Positions 16,020 to 25,636 of a DNA stretch of 64,000 bases are shown here, in pieces. Source of the stretch: Candidatus Vicinibacter affinis (lineage in GTDB: Bacteria > Bacteroidota > Bacteroidia > Chitinophagales > Saprospiraceae); NCBI GenBank assembly GCA_016714365.1, contig JADJNH010000008.1, forward strand, positions 4,255 to 68,254, given 5' to 3'. Each line of letters opens with the position of its first letter. Positions within the stretch are counted from its first letter, which is position 1. The position numbers and the translations under genes were made by a program. The notes below the pieces were generated by a model that did no database searches, was not told the DNA's origin, and was given only the letters and a program-made list of their open reading frames with translations.

Positions 16020-18307
16020 TGGCCCTATATGTTGACACCACACCCCAATCAAGACAGATCAGCCCAGGCGGTATGTTTCGGGCGTGTTCTATATTTACCA
16101 GTGATGAAGTAATCCCGAATTCGACAAAGATTCATGTTGATATTGCTTTGTTTTTGGATACCGGGGAGCCTACTATTCCGGTACTTGAACCAAGATGGGA
16201 GTGCGAATTCCCAACATCAAACGGCACAACCGTTGAAATGTCTTTTGTGGGTTTGGTTTCCAAATATAAAAACCTTCAAGTAAGATTAACAAGACAGATC
16301 AATACAACCTATTTGGTTGAATTTGAATTCTTGGCAATTGCAGATACCGGGGATTATTTGGTCGCTCACGAATGGGCATCTGATATACTTTTAAAGGAAT
16401 CAGCCAATGGAGGTTCTAACAACATTTACAACAACGGAAGTAAAAATATATTCATCAGGTCCTCAGTGATCTTTGATGAAATAATCACAGCCGAGGCGTT
16501 AATACCATGTACAGCGACTAAGTGGAATTCTGATGGTGAATATGGACTTACTCATACTTTGTATGTCGATGGAACAGAAGTAAACGGCTATATCTACAAC
16601 AAGGACCTAAGAGTAGTTTTATTCGGTGGACCAAATATGTACACCTCAAGATACTTTGCAGGAATAATGAAGGTGTCAGGGGCCAATACAAGCGACCCAC
16701 ATTATGAAGCAACCAAATTACAATATGGATTAATTGGGTCAACTATTGAAACAGCGGAATTCTTCACTCCGAATGTGATTGACTTTGATAAACTTCAAAA
16801 CGGAAAAGGATTAATTGAATATGCCGGAACTTATACCGAGGGAGAATTCACCATCGACTCAACCTATTTTGAGCCTGGGCAGCAGTATGTTATTTTTTGG
16901 GTTTACAAACAGTTTGATACATGGTATTCCCGAAAATCTGAGGTAATAAGCCAGATCATACCGGGACCAGTTCCAATAAAACCGGATATCACTTGCTCAA
17001 TTATTGTAGACAATAATGAGACTCATGCGACTTGTTGCGTAAGAAATGCAGCCCCTTGTGTGAATTATGAATTCAAATCTGTACTTGATTATTCAGACTA
17101 CAATACTCAATTAGGAACAGCAGGACTACCAGGTACTTTTTTTGATTACTTTGTAAGGTGCGACATTAAGTACAACACCACAAACGACTATACGACAGCT
17201 AAGAACATAAGCGAGTTGAACCCGACTTATGTATATAATAACACCGGTGGCAGCACATGGACCAGAGGGGTGCAAATGATGATTCCGGATAGTTTTGCAG
17301 GAGGGTCTTTATATTTGTTTTTCGATTGGATATTTAATATAAACGGAAATACGGACCATTGCATATTTCCAATGACCATTCATGTGGTGGATTATGATGA
17401 TGCCGACTTTACTTTATTTAGTCATTCATCTTTGCCTGATGGGTATTGTTATGAAGACGGCAAACAACTTGCTTTATCAATAGTGGAGCCATCAGTTGAC
17501 CATGTGAATTTATATTATTTAACAGCAAACGGCAAGATTTTAGAAGATCAGTCACCTTTGATTTTACCAACTACCGGAGGCGGCAATTTTGGATTTACGG
17601 TTGATTATACTCAACTTGAAGAAAATCAGGAATACTGTATCAAATTGGTGGCATATAAAGATAACACAATAACAGGCACTTGTGCATGTGAGACAATGGA
17701 GTTCAATGCTGTTGCAGATTGTGGTGGAAAATTCGTCACATGGGAGTTTGATATTCCTGGATGGGCCAATGTAGACATGGACTTCATCAACATAACATAT
17801 CTTGATGCGTTCGGAATTATAAAACAGTACATTGTCAATGGTTCCACAAGCGGAAATTTCCAAACCCCAATAAAAGGATGGTTTAGGTTTGAAGTTGTTA
17901 GGACGGACGGATGTCACTACACCACATCATTTGATAACGGAGACGGACTGATCAGAAAAGAAGTTCCATTCTCATTCGGTAAGTGCCAGGAGGAAAAAGT
18001 AGAATTTGAACTTTGCGATGCAGTTACAGAAGAAACGGAAACAACACCATGCACTAATTTTCCTCAAATATCAATTGCCTGTTCATCCTTGGGTGTTGCT
18101 ATACCAACATGGTCAGGCGAAGGAACAACAACATCAAGCGTGAAACAATATTCTTTTGATGGTTCAACCTGGTCAACATATACAGCACCTTTGGCAAGTC
18201 AAAAGGTTTTCTTTAGGTGGACATTAACATACAACGTGGGTGCCACTGGATGCGGTGACAAGGTGGTTTATTCTCATGCTGATTGTACAATTTGCGAACA
18301 AGCATAA
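16019..18307 (+). CDS. Large tail-tip structural protein
   Basis: A 762-aa protein of beta-rich sequence with repeated Thr/Tyr/Asp pattern and many Cys in the second half (TCSIIVDNNETHATCCV, TNFPQISIACSSLG), which suggests several immunoglobulin-like or fibronectin-like domains. The start overlaps the upstream stop (TAATG) and the end overlaps the next start in the same way. It is probably a tail-tip or baseplate component. No enzymatic domain is seen. Confidence 0.55.
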   Translation: MALYVDTTPQSRQISPGGMFRACSIFTSDEVIPNSTKIHVDIALFLDTGEPTIPVLEPRWECEFPTSNGTTVEMSFVGLVSKYKNLQVRLTRQINTTYLVEFEFLAIADTGDYLVAHEWASDILLKESANGGSNNIYNNGSKNIFIRSSVIFDEIITAEALIPCTATKWNSDGEYGLTHTLYVDGTEVNGYIYNKDLRVVLFGGPNMYTSRYFAGIMKVSGANTSDPHYEATKLQYGLIGSTIETAEFFTPNVIDFDKLQNGKGLIEYAGTYTEGEFTIDSTYFEPGQQYVIFWVYKQFDTWYSRKSEVISQIIPGPVPIKPDITCSIIVDNNETHATCCVRNAAPCVNYEFKSVLDYSDYNTQLGTAGLPGTFFDYFVRCDIKYNTTNDYTTAKNISELNPTYVYNNTGGSTWTRGVQMMIPDSFAGGSLYLFFDWIFNINGNTDHCIFPMTIHVVDYDDADFTLFSHSSLPDGYCYEDGKQLALSIVEPSVDHVNLYYLTANGKILEDQSPLILPTTGGGNFGFTVDYTQLEENQEYCIKLVAYKDNTITGTCACETMEFNAVADCGGKFVTWEFDIPGWANVDMDFINITYLDAFGIIKQYIVNGSTSGNFQTPIKGWFRFEVVRTDGCHYTTSFDNGDGLIRKEVPFSFGKCQEEKVEFELCDAVTEETETTPCTNFPQISIACSSLGVAIPTWSGEGTTTSSVKQYSFDGSTWSTYTAPLASQKVFFRWTLTYNVGATGCGDKVVYSHADCTICEQA

Positions 18308-19212
18308 TGGAAAGATATATTTTATACTCCCCCGGAACAGTTGCCTGTGTTGACATTGACGGCAAGGCAAGAGAAATATGTTTGCCGGTTCAGAACAGAT
18401 GTGTTTTAACCCCAACGGATAACATACTTGCAGACTGTGATAATACTTATGCATGTTCAAAGCAATGTGTTAAATATCCTTATCGAGTACCTTTTCAAAT
18501 TGGGGATAAGATCATGTTCCAATTAATGTTCAGGGATCAGTATAATGCAGACCCAAAAGAACCGGTTGCAGGATGGGAGGATTTTGTTATTGCGACATTG
18601 CGAAAGATTGACGGGACAGAGATTACCGATATGGCTCAGTTTGCCTCAAGGTATTTTGTTTGCCACAATGGAGATAATTCATACCAGGTTATTGAGATTG
18701 ATACCGGGATAGAAGGTTTTCCGGAATGTTTTGAGTTGGATTTTGTCGCTAAAAATGATTTAAACGAAACAACGGAAAGCGTCTGCACTCAGCAATTTTA
18801 TGTACCTGATGAATGCCATGATATAATTTACTTTGAAGGAGTTTACTCAAAGAAAGATTGTGTTGGTAATTACTATGCAAAACCTACGTGTGTAGATGGG
18901 TTTAAGTTTATCAATAAATTAGGAATTGAAGCGAAGATAGTTGAACAGTTTCCGGAAGTTGAAAGGACATCAGGAAGGAACGGAAAATTATTGAGCAGCA
19001 CCACACGAATGAATTATAAAATCATTCCTACAAAATTGATTCCGCAATTCATGGTGAACTATTTGAGCAAAATTATTTTTCAAGGAAGACAAATAAAAAT
19101 TAACAATGAGACCGTAAAAATTAGTAACTTTGCAATGAACCCCGTAAGTGATTACAAAGGACTTTATAGATTAGAAATTACTTACAGCATAGAGTGTGCA
19201 ACAGAGTGCTAA
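18307..19212 (+). CDS. Tail structural protein, 301 aa
   Basis: The ATG at 18307 overlaps the upstream TAA. The protein is Cys-rich (VCTQQFYVPDECHD; CSKQCVKYPYRVPFQIGDK) and has the mixed beta pattern of virion proteins. Its end (LYRLEITYSIECATEC) is typical of small tail domains. No named family recognised. The position between the tail-tip and the tail-tube gene suggests a tail or adaptor role. Confidence 0.55.
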   Translation: MERYILYSPGTVACVDIDGKAREICLPVQNRCVLTPTDNILADCDNTYACSKQCVKYPYRVPFQIGDKIMFQLMFRDQYNADPKEPVAGWEDFVIATLRKIDGTEITDMAQFASRYFVCHNGDNSYQVIEIDTGIEGFPECFELDFVAKNDLNETTESVCTQQFYVPDECHDIIYFEGVYSKKDCVGNYYAKPTCVDGFKFINKLGIEAKIVEQFPEVERTSGRNGKLLSSTTRMNYKIIPTKLIPQFMVNYLSKIIFQGRQIKINNETVKISNFAMNPVSDYKGLYRLEITYSIECATEC

Positions 19213-19221
19213 AACACTCAA

Positions 19222-19383
19222 ATGATTCTAATAAAAAACAGAGCCGGTCTTGTGATTCCGATTAAACCGGATGTTTACGAAAGGAACAAAGAGAAATACG
19301 CAAAAGATGGTTGGAAAATTGCTGAACCAATGAGCGTCAAGAAACTTGGGAACAGACCAGTTGAAGTTAAAAAGAAGGACTAA
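19222..19383 (+). CDS. Small hypothetical protein, 53 aa
   Basis: MILIKNRAGLVIPIKPDVYE then a Lys-rich C-terminus (KKLGNRPVEVKKKD). The pattern KYAKDGWKIAEP is a short aromatic motif. The gene is too small for a domain call but well placed in the operon with a nine-base gap. Confidence 0.55.
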   Translation: MILIKNRAGLVIPIKPDVYERNKEKYAKDGWKIAEPMSVKKLGNRPVEVKKKD

Positions 19384-19432
19384 TCTAAGAGAGTGCAGCA
19401 GAGTTTTTTTAACTTTAAAAACTTTGTAAAGC

Positions 19433-20083
19433 ATGAAATGTGCATCTTTAACTTGTGCCGGATCTTCAGTTGTGATCCCACAGAGATACTTAAACGATTG
19501 TGACGCTAACGAGATACAATCAGCGTGTTACACTGGACTTGCAATTGCACGTTGTGATTGGGTCCCAACTGATGTAACAGACACCGCAGAAATCGAAGCA
19601 GCAGTACTTGCAGGAAAGATAAAACTTTTACCAAAGGGTAAAATCGTTTTAGAGACTCCTTCTGATGTTGTTGAGGAAGATTACTCAGGATGTTTTGACC
19701 GTGTTGTAGTTAGAACCGAAAGGTTGGTAAATTACGAAACATGGTTGTTCAAAGCCGATCACAGTGATGAAGATTACTGGACTGAGGTTTGCGAGTTGTT
19801 CCAAAATCAGCGAGTGACTTTGATCTTAATCAAATCTGATGGTTACTTTACACTTGGAAACGAGTGGGCCGACTTCGTAAAAGGCGGTTACATTGGAACG
19901 GACCCAGATCATGCTCTTGGACTTGAAGCATCTTTGACTCAGAACTTCTCAGTTGACAGAGGGGATGCAAAAGGAAAAGCAAGATGGAAAGCTCAATTCC
20001 AATTAAATTACAATTGCGTATTACAGCATGTTACCGTTCCTGGTTTTGTTGACGCATTGGCAGACAGCGAAAGCGCATCATAA
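19433..20083 (+). CDS. Major tail tube protein (probable)
   Basis: A 216-aa protein with an even beta pattern, following the tail adaptor genes and ending at a strong terminator, as tail tube genes often do. The C-terminal half (GLEASLTQNFSVDRGDAKGK then ARWKAQFQLNYNCVLQ) looks like the conserved beta sandwich of tube subunits. Identity is inferred from size, position and the terminator. Confidence 0.5.
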   Translation: MKCASLTCAGSSVVIPQRYLNDCDANEIQSACYTGLAIARCDWVPTDVTDTAEIEAAVLAGKIKLLPKGKIVLETPSDVVEEDYSGCFDRVVVRTERLVNYETWLFKADHSDEDYWTEVCELFQNQRVTLILIKSDGYFTLGNEWADFVKGGYIGTDPDHALGLEASLTQNFSVDRGDAKGKARWKAQFQLNYNCVLQHVTVPGFVDALADSESAS

Positions 20084-20101
20084 TTAAAACTCAAAATTTA
20101 G

Positions 20102-20133
20102 CCGGGGCATAGTGATATGTCCCGGTATATTTT
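20102..20133 (+). terminator. Strong hairpin terminator after the tail tube gene
   Basis: CCGGGGCATA (20102-20111) pairs with TATGTCCCGG (20116-20125) with one G-T pair and a GTGA loop, then TATATTTT. It lies directly before the portal start at 20134. Confidence 0.8.
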
Positions 20134-21810
20134 ATGATTAAAGCGGAAGATGTACTAAGAGATTTTAATGATCTTGGCAAAGGTTATACTATGACCTTTG
20201 ACCAGGAAAGGTATCTAAATAAATTTGATACCGAAAAATCAAAAATACCTGTAAAACATCAAGTTTATCTACAGGCAATCAACCACAACCAAAGGTTAAG
20301 CAAGATTGATTTATTGTCGAAGAAAAGACCTGGTGAACCTGAACACATCAAGGATTACCGGAATGAAAATATTCGACAAATTACTATTGAACCTATTCGT
20401 AAATTTTCAGTAGAATGTACTAATGTTTGGGTAGGCGGTGGATTTGAATTGAGGGATGTTCCAGAATATGTTTCGGAATGGTTGAAGTCAAGGCCATTTA
20501 TGAACGATGGGATGAAACTTAGTTTGGATCAATGGGCCACAGAGGTTGTTTTGCCTTATTCATTTGTAGACCCAAATGGATTACTTTTTGCCGTTCCTGT
20601 TTTGGATGAAACCAAAAAAATAGGAAGGGTAGATAGTTATTTAATTCCATTCAACAAGGTAGTTTATAAACCTGAGTACATTGCATTTGAAGCCGGAAAA
20701 AGAGGCGAAGATGCATTCTATTATGCTGCCGACCTTGATAATTGGTATTCATTAGAACCATACAGAGAAGGTAATCAATTAAAATACCGTCTTGATGTAA
20801 TTTATGTGCATGGTTTAAAAATGATGCCGTTCACCATGATGCCTGGGGTTATTTCAAGCAATCCAAAAGGTGAAAAATACAAAGAGTCTTATTTACAATC
20901 AGCGTATTCTCATGCTGATGAAGCATTATGTGCATACTCGGATGATCAGGCGGTGAGAGTTAAAGCAGCGCACCCAATACTTGTGATAGGGGATGTGGTT
21001 TGTTCTGCTCCTGGATGTATCAAAGGACAGGTTAAAACAGATGATGGTTGGGTAGAGTGTGAAAAGTGCAGCGGAACAGGACACCTTAGAAGTCCAGGAC
21101 CAATGGAATATTGGAACAATACAAGAACTATTGTGGATGATAAGGCACAAAATAACCCTACTTATCTAAACCCTGATACTGCCGTTTTGGAATTTGTTTC
21201 TAAAACATGGGCCTATCACTTTGAATTAATGAAGAAATCTTTGGGAATTGATGCCCTGATTGATTTGAATGAGTCAGGCGAAGCGATGTTGCACAGGTTG
21301 GAACATCTTAAGACTCAGATTAGGGTCTGTCTTATAGGACTTGCAAATACAATGCAGGACCATTTATATATCGTAACCAAGTATTTCTACAACGGTGCCA
21401 CAAACGAAGAATACCCAACTTATAATATTCCTTTAAGCATTGAGATAAAGAATCCTGAGATTATAAAGGAAAAAATTAAGACCTCTATCGGGGTTGAGAG
21501 GGTTACCAATGTGATTGATTATTATAATTTGGTTTACGCCAATGATCCGGTGATGAAAAAGCTCATGGCATTCATTGCCCGAAAATACCCACTGGCAACA
21601 TATTCTAATGATGAGATAATCAAATTAAACTCTTTGCAATTGTATTCTGATTCAGAAGTAAAGCGGTCTTTTGCGGTCCTTGATGTTGCTTTAGAGGTTA
21701 CTGAAGACAAAGACATTTCTGCAATGACCGACAAGATGTTATTTGATTTGATCAACCCTGTACTTTTAGCAAAATATCCAGATGCAATAATATTGGATGG
21801 ACTTAATTGA
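20134..21810 (+). CDS. Portal protein
   Basis: A 558-aa protein in the size range of siphovirus portals, immediately before a MuF-like gene. The N-terminal part has a charged helical region and TIEPIRKFSVECTNVWVG; the C-terminal part has long helices (EIKNPEIIKEKIKTSIGVER). Near residues 288-320 it carries a zinc-ribbon-like insertion: CSAPGC, a 15-residue gap, CEKCSGTGH. This resembles a DnaJ-type cysteine pattern and is unusual for a portal. It forms the DNA entry ring at one capsid vertex. Confidence 0.72.
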   Translation: MIKAEDVLRDFNDLGKGYTMTFDQERYLNKFDTEKSKIPVKHQVYLQAINHNQRLSKIDLLSKKRPGEPEHIKDYRNENIRQITIEPIRKFSVECTNVWVGGGFELRDVPEYVSEWLKSRPFMNDGMKLSLDQWATEVVLPYSFVDPNGLLFAVPVLDETKKIGRVDSYLIPFNKVVYKPEYIAFEAGKRGEDAFYYAADLDNWYSLEPYREGNQLKYRLDVIYVHGLKMMPFTMMPGVISSNPKGEKYKESYLQSAYSHADEALCAYSDDQAVRVKAAHPILVIGDVVCSAPGCIKGQVKTDDGWVECEKCSGTGHLRSPGPMEYWNNTRTIVDDKAQNNPTYLNPDTAVLEFVSKTWAYHFELMKKSLGIDALIDLNESGEAMLHRLEHLKTQIRVCLIGLANTMQDHLYIVTKYFYNGATNEEYPTYNIPLSIEIKNPEIIKEKIKTSIGVERVTNVIDYYNLVYANDPVMKKLMAFIARKYPLATYSNDEIIKLNSLQLYSDSEVKRSFAVLDVALEVTEDKDISAMTDKMLFDLINPVLLAKYPDAIILDGLN

Positions 21811-22777
21811 TATAATCCGAAAGCAATCGGAAAGCACTGAACTATTCTTAACTGATTTTGATCTCAAGAACCTGGAATCGGATTTTGAGATTTTTGACAT
21901 TTTAAAGAAAGTGGTCAGGAAGATGTCAGTTAAAAGAGGGCGATTAGTTTACGATTACGAAACTCTTTTAGAGATAAATAAACTCCAAAAAAAGGTTGTT
22001 GAGTTACTATCAAAAGGGGAGTATTCAAAAAACATAATTGCACTTACTCAGAATTTTGCGAATATAGAGGATTTATCTTTGCAGTTCACAGCACTTTTGA
22101 ACGATGTCGATTCTTATGATTTTTTGAAAAAACAAATTTCACCAATAAAGAAAGGATTTATTGAGGACATTTCTTCAAGCCTCGCAAGTCCTGATAGTAT
22201 CAAGATCAATATAACCGGTGGAATAAGGAAAATCTTATTGAGGTCTGCAACATTTGGAAATACGGTTGATGAAGCAGAAGACCTTTTAAGGACTTATGTT
22301 TTGGCAGATGCAAAGAAAGGCGGTTTACTTACAAGATACGCCAGACAGATTGCACATGATTCTTTATTTCAATTTCAGGGATCAGTAGAGCAGAAGATCG
22401 GGGAGGAAATCGGAGTGAATGCATACTCTTATGTAGGTCCGCTTAAAACAACTTCAAGACCGCAATGTAAACGGTGGATAAACACATTCAAAGGAGTGAT
22501 ACCATTCGACAAATTGCAGGATGAAATTGAGTGGGCAAAAAACAACGGATCGGGATTGGGTGACCTAAGACTTACTGTGAATAATTTTGCACAAATCAGA
22601 GGCGGTCACAACTGCATTCACAGGGCAATTCCATTTGTGAATAATCCAAAAACGAAAAGTAAACTTGATAAAATTCAGGACAAAAGACAAAAAGTTTTAG
22701 ACGAAGCAAACAGAGTTGCAAAGGACAGATTAAAAGAAAGGTCGCAAAAAATGTATGAAACATATTTTAAAAATTAA
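21797..22777 (+). CDS. MuF-like head morphogenesis protein
   Basis: A 326-aa protein overlapping the portal end by 14 bases. The C-terminal region YSYVGPLKTTSRPQCKRWIN then LRLTVNNFAQIRGGHNCIHR shows the Cys/His-containing motif of Phage_Mu_F-type minor head proteins. The first half is helical and charged. These proteins bind the portal and may enter the host cell with DNA. Confidence 0.75.
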   Translation: MDLIDIIRKQSESTELFLTDFDLKNLESDFEIFDILKKVVRKMSVKRGRLVYDYETLLEINKLQKKVVELLSKGEYSKNIIALTQNFANIEDLSLQFTALLNDVDSYDFLKKQISPIKKGFIEDISSSLASPDSIKINITGGIRKILLRSATFGNTVDEAEDLLRTYVLADAKKGGLLTRYARQIAHDSLFQFQGSVEQKIGEEIGVNAYSYVGPLKTTSRPQCKRWINTFKGVIPFDKLQDEIEWAKNNGSGLGDLRLTVNNFAQIRGGHNCIHRAIPFVNNPKTKSKLDKIQDKRQKVLDEANRVAKDRLKERSQKMYETYFKN

Positions 22778-22789
22778 TATATTTGCATT

Positions 22790-23122
22790 ATGAACGAGTT
22801 GTTAAAAAGTCTCGGAATTGAGAACCCGAAAGATTTTATTCAGAAAATGACCATCAAGGATTTTAACAAAATAAAATCTGAATTAAAATCACAATCAAAC
22901 ACCTATTTAATAATTGACGGAATGACCCAGATGCGTGAGCGTCTTTCGCCATTTGAAATTTTAAACCGATGCCTTTCTGAGAATGGCAAGAGAAGGTATT
23001 TACTTCAAGGAATAGACTTTACAATTGAACCAAAATCAGAAGTCACTAAGATGGCCGCTCCCGAAGTAAAAGAGATGGCCGCTCCCGAAAAGAAAAAGAG
23101 AAACATTATTAAAACACAATAG
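22790..23122 (+). CDS. Hypothetical head-associated protein, 110 aa
   Basis: The gene lies between the MuF-like and scaffold genes. The C-terminus holds a short direct repeat (TKMAAPEV and KEMAAPEK), encoded by repeated DNA (ATGGCCGCTCCCGAA). It has no known domain. A promoter-like box TATATTTG lies 5 bases upstream of its ATG. Confidence 0.55.
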   Translation: MNELLKSLGIENPKDFIQKMTIKDFNKIKSELKSQSNTYLIIDGMTQMRERLSPFEILNRCLSENGKRRYLLQGIDFTIEPKSEVTKMAAPEVKEMAAPEKKKRNIIKTQ

Positions 23123-23941
23123 ATGGAGAAGATTAAAAAGTTTTTATCAGCAATCGGGTTTTCCGGTTCAATCACTGAGGACACTACCGAGGAAGAATTA
23201 AATGAAATGGCCCAAACTTATTTGGATGATCGGGCTGCAATTGCAACCAGTGGCGAAGGGGTGAAGAAAAAAATAGACGAGGCAAGGAAGGAAGGGCAAA
23301 TAGTTGCACAAAAACAAATCAAAAAGAAGTGGAACAAAGAACTTGGTTTGGGAATGACTGCAGCTGAGGCCGAAGAAATGGAAATGGAAGAATTTTTGGG
23401 TAAAGCAAAAGAATTCGTGACTTCCGAAATTGACACGATCAAGAAAAATGCACCTGAAGAATACAAATCAAAAGTTGATGAACTTCAAAAAAAGTACAAT
23501 GACCTGGTTGAAAAACACGGTTCCACAAAATCAGAATATGAGAATAAACTGAAAGAAGCGGAGCAGCGTTTTGAAATGAAAGAGAAGGAGAGAAAAACCG
23601 ATTTAATTATCGGGAAGGCTCTTGGAGAAAAGAAATATATCGACCATGATGTTGCCAATGATTATTTCAGAGCTGCATTATCCAGAGATCAGGTGACGGT
23701 TGATGAAAACGGTTCAATCAAAAAAGCAGACGGTTCTTTTGTGATGAAAGAAGATGGAATCACACCAATCAAAACCCTTGCAGAATACCGTGATTTAAGA
23801 CTTGCCAAATTAGTTGTCAACGGTGGCGCACCGGAAGGACAGCAGCAACAACAAGCAACCGGAGGTGCTGACGAAATGAAACAACGCCAGGAATCTCATA
23901 AGAGAATGTTAGAAAAAAATCCTGCATTAGCAGAAGCGTAA
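23123..23941 (+). CDS. Scaffolding protein (GP20-like)
   Basis: A 272-aa protein, highly charged, with a coiled coil over residues about 110-160 (SKVDELQKKYNDLVEKHGS then KEAEQRFEMKEKERK), followed by DLIIGKALGEKKYIDHDVAN, which resembles phage minor structural GP20-like scaffolds. A Gln-rich tract lies near the C-terminus. The position just before the capsid gene supports a scaffold. It would guide prohead assembly and be lost later. Confidence 0.78.
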   Translation: MEKIKKFLSAIGFSGSITEDTTEEELNEMAQTYLDDRAAIATSGEGVKKKIDEARKEGQIVAQKQIKKKWNKELGLGMTAAEAEEMEMEEFLGKAKEFVTSEIDTIKKNAPEEYKSKVDELQKKYNDLVEKHGSTKSEYENKLKEAEQRFEMKEKERKTDLIIGKALGEKKYIDHDVANDYFRAALSRDQVTVDENGSIKKADGSFVMKEDGITPIKTLAEYRDLRLAKLVVNGGAPEGQQQQQATGGADEMKQRQESHKRMLEKNPALAEA

Positions 23942-23971
23942 ACACCCTTTTTTCATTTTGATGAGTTTAGG

Positions 23972-24003
23972 AATGTCCGGAGAAATTCGGGCATTTTTTT
24001 TTT
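23972..24003 (+). terminator. Hairpin terminator between scaffold and capsid genes
   Basis: AATGTCCGG (23972-23980) pairs with TCGGGCATT (23987-23995) around a six-base loop, then a T-run to 24003. It separates the scaffold gene from the capsid gene, which has its own promoter. Confidence 0.8.
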
Positions 24004-24035
24004 GCATGAAAATATTATATAAATAATTAATGTCG

Positions 24036-24043
24036 TATATTTG
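24036..24043 (+). promoter_or_regulatory. Promoter -7 box ahead of the capsid gene
   Basis: TATATTTG matches the Bacteroidetes -7 box TAnnTTTG, in the AT-rich gap after the terminator. No clear TTG is found at the usual distance upstream. A leader of about 90 bases with short inverted repeats (GTGCAG ... CTGCAC near 24057-24070) precedes the ATG at 24139. Confidence 0.5.
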
Positions 24044-24138
24044 CACTCAACACCTGGTGCAGCTCTGCACTCGAAAAAACACACTGGCGGTCTGACGCTA
24101 AATTCAGTAAATCTTTTTTCACCCTAAATATTAATAAA

Positions 24139-25263
24139 ATGGCATCTGCATCAATAGATGGTTCATTAAGTAAATGTTGTTCCACATTGTTTTTGCAATT
24201 GGACGCACCGAATGGGCCTGCAAATCAAGTAAAAAACGAAGTCGCAAGACAGACCTTTATGAATGCTCTGAGGTCAGGCAGTAATACTGCCGGGCATGGT
24301 GAGTTGTTCAATACAATCAGAGGACATTGGGGAAAGCAAGACCCATATTCAGGCTCAAACGCTACGGTTAAAGCATGGGTAAACGTTCCGAATTGCATCG
24401 AAGCTACTGACATTGTATCTTCTTTGTGTGCATCTGGTGACGAACCGGCAGAAAGGAGAAAACAAATTGACGTAAAAATCGAAGATGGAGCAGAAAGAAA
24501 AGGACAATTCAGTCCTGATCTCATGGACTCTATCTGTAGAGAATCAGGAAATGAAATCCTTGCAGGGGAACTTGCAGGAGCTGCCTTAAACATTCTTAAG
24601 GAAAGAAACAAAAGAATGATGGTGAAAGCAGAAACACTTGCAGGAAATTATGCAAACGGTACTGATTCAAGGACCACACGAAGGACTGCTAAGATTTTAA
24701 ATAATACTGGTGGACTTTCTGCTCAACCTTTTGGATTTACAACTATCACAAGAGAATTTGACCGTCAAAATATTATCGGTCAACCTATTTTGGTTGGAGG
24801 TTACAAATTACAGGATTACATGATCGCTACCAATGTAGCAGGATTTGGAGCGCAATCAGTAAACGCAAACAATGTAAATTATACTCTTGGCATAGAGTGG
24901 TATTTCGATCCTTCTGTTAATCCGGTATTGAATGACGCTAAATCTACAAGCGCAAAAGATTACGCATTAGCATGGGCGCCTGGTGCTATCCAATACATCG
25001 AGCATTACGATTTCTTCCAATATGCACATCAAGGAGCAGATTCAAGAAGAATAGTGCTTTCCATCGGTGGCGAAGATTTTGACTTCTTTGTAAAATGGGA
25101 TGATTGTAATTCCGTGTACAAGTGGATTTTGAGAAAGAGATTCGATCTATTCTACTATCCAGATTCTCTTTACACTACTTGTGGTGCTGAGTGGAATCAA
25201 AAATTACTATTTGAACTCGGTTGTGGTGCATTGGACTGCACTTATGACGACAGCGAGTCTTAA
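24139..25263 (+). CDS. Major capsid protein
   Basis: A 374-aa protein flanked by terminators with its own promoter, as befits a highly expressed coat protein. It follows the scaffold gene. The sequence has the mixed long helix and beta pattern of HK97-fold coats (NEILAGELAGAALNILKERN) and a Cys-rich end (TTCGAEWNQKLLFELGCGAL). The N-terminus is ASASIDGSLSKCC. The fold itself cannot be seen from sequence alone. Confidence 0.75.
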   Translation: MASASIDGSLSKCCSTLFLQLDAPNGPANQVKNEVARQTFMNALRSGSNTAGHGELFNTIRGHWGKQDPYSGSNATVKAWVNVPNCIEATDIVSSLCASGDEPAERRKQIDVKIEDGAERKGQFSPDLMDSICRESGNEILAGELAGAALNILKERNKRMMVKAETLAGNYANGTDSRTTRRTAKILNNTGGLSAQPFGFTTITREFDRQNIIGQPILVGGYKLQDYMIATNVAGFGAQSVNANNVNYTLGIEWYFDPSVNPVLNDAKSTSAKDYALAWAPGAIQYIEHYDFFQYAHQGADSRRIVLSIGGEDFDFFVKWDDCNSVYKWILRKRFDLFYYPDSLYTTCGAEWNQKLLFELGCGALDCTYDDSES

Positions 25264-25293
25264 GAATAACTTCTCTGTTCACTCTCTTAGGTT

Positions 25294-25329
25294 AGGGGGC
25301 CGGGGGATGCCCTGGTCCCTTTCCTTTTT
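25294..25329 (+). terminator. Strong terminator after the capsid gene
   Basis: AGGGGGCCGGGG pairs with CCCTGGTCCCTT (12 base pairs with three G-T pairs, loop GATG), followed by TCCTTTTT. It insulates the capsid gene from the fibre genes. Confidence 0.8.
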
Positions 25330-25339
25330 AAATTAGTCA

Positions 25340-25636
25340 ATGCCAACAAGAAAATATACTACTGGAATAACATTGTCAACAGGAGGGGATGCAAAGATTC
25401 GTTTCCAAATGTTTTCAAACACAGCGTCAAATGTTTTGACCTGGACTGTTAATTCTGGGGTTTTGCCTTCTGCAAATCAAGATGCTTATATCATAGTTTG
25501 CATGAATGGGCAAGAGTTATTACCAAGTCAATATACTATTACAGCGGACACCGCACCAAATGAATCTGAGATTGAAATAGATTCAGACAGCTATGTAGAG
25601 GGTGCAAATTGTACAGTAAGAGCATTTTATTTATGA
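25340..25636 (+). CDS. Small virion protein, 98 aa
   Basis: A beta-rich 98-aa protein (TTGITLSTGGDAKIRFQMFS and SEIEIDSDSYVEGANCTVRA). Its stop overlaps the start of the giant fibre gene (ATGA at 25633). Small proteins of this size after the coat gene are often decoration or head-fibre components, but I have no family match. Confidence 0.55.
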   Translation: MPTRKYTTGITLSTGGDAKIRFQMFSNTASNVLTWTVNSGVLPSANQDAYIIVCMNGQELLPSQYTITADTAPNESEIEIDSDSYVEGANCTVRAFYL

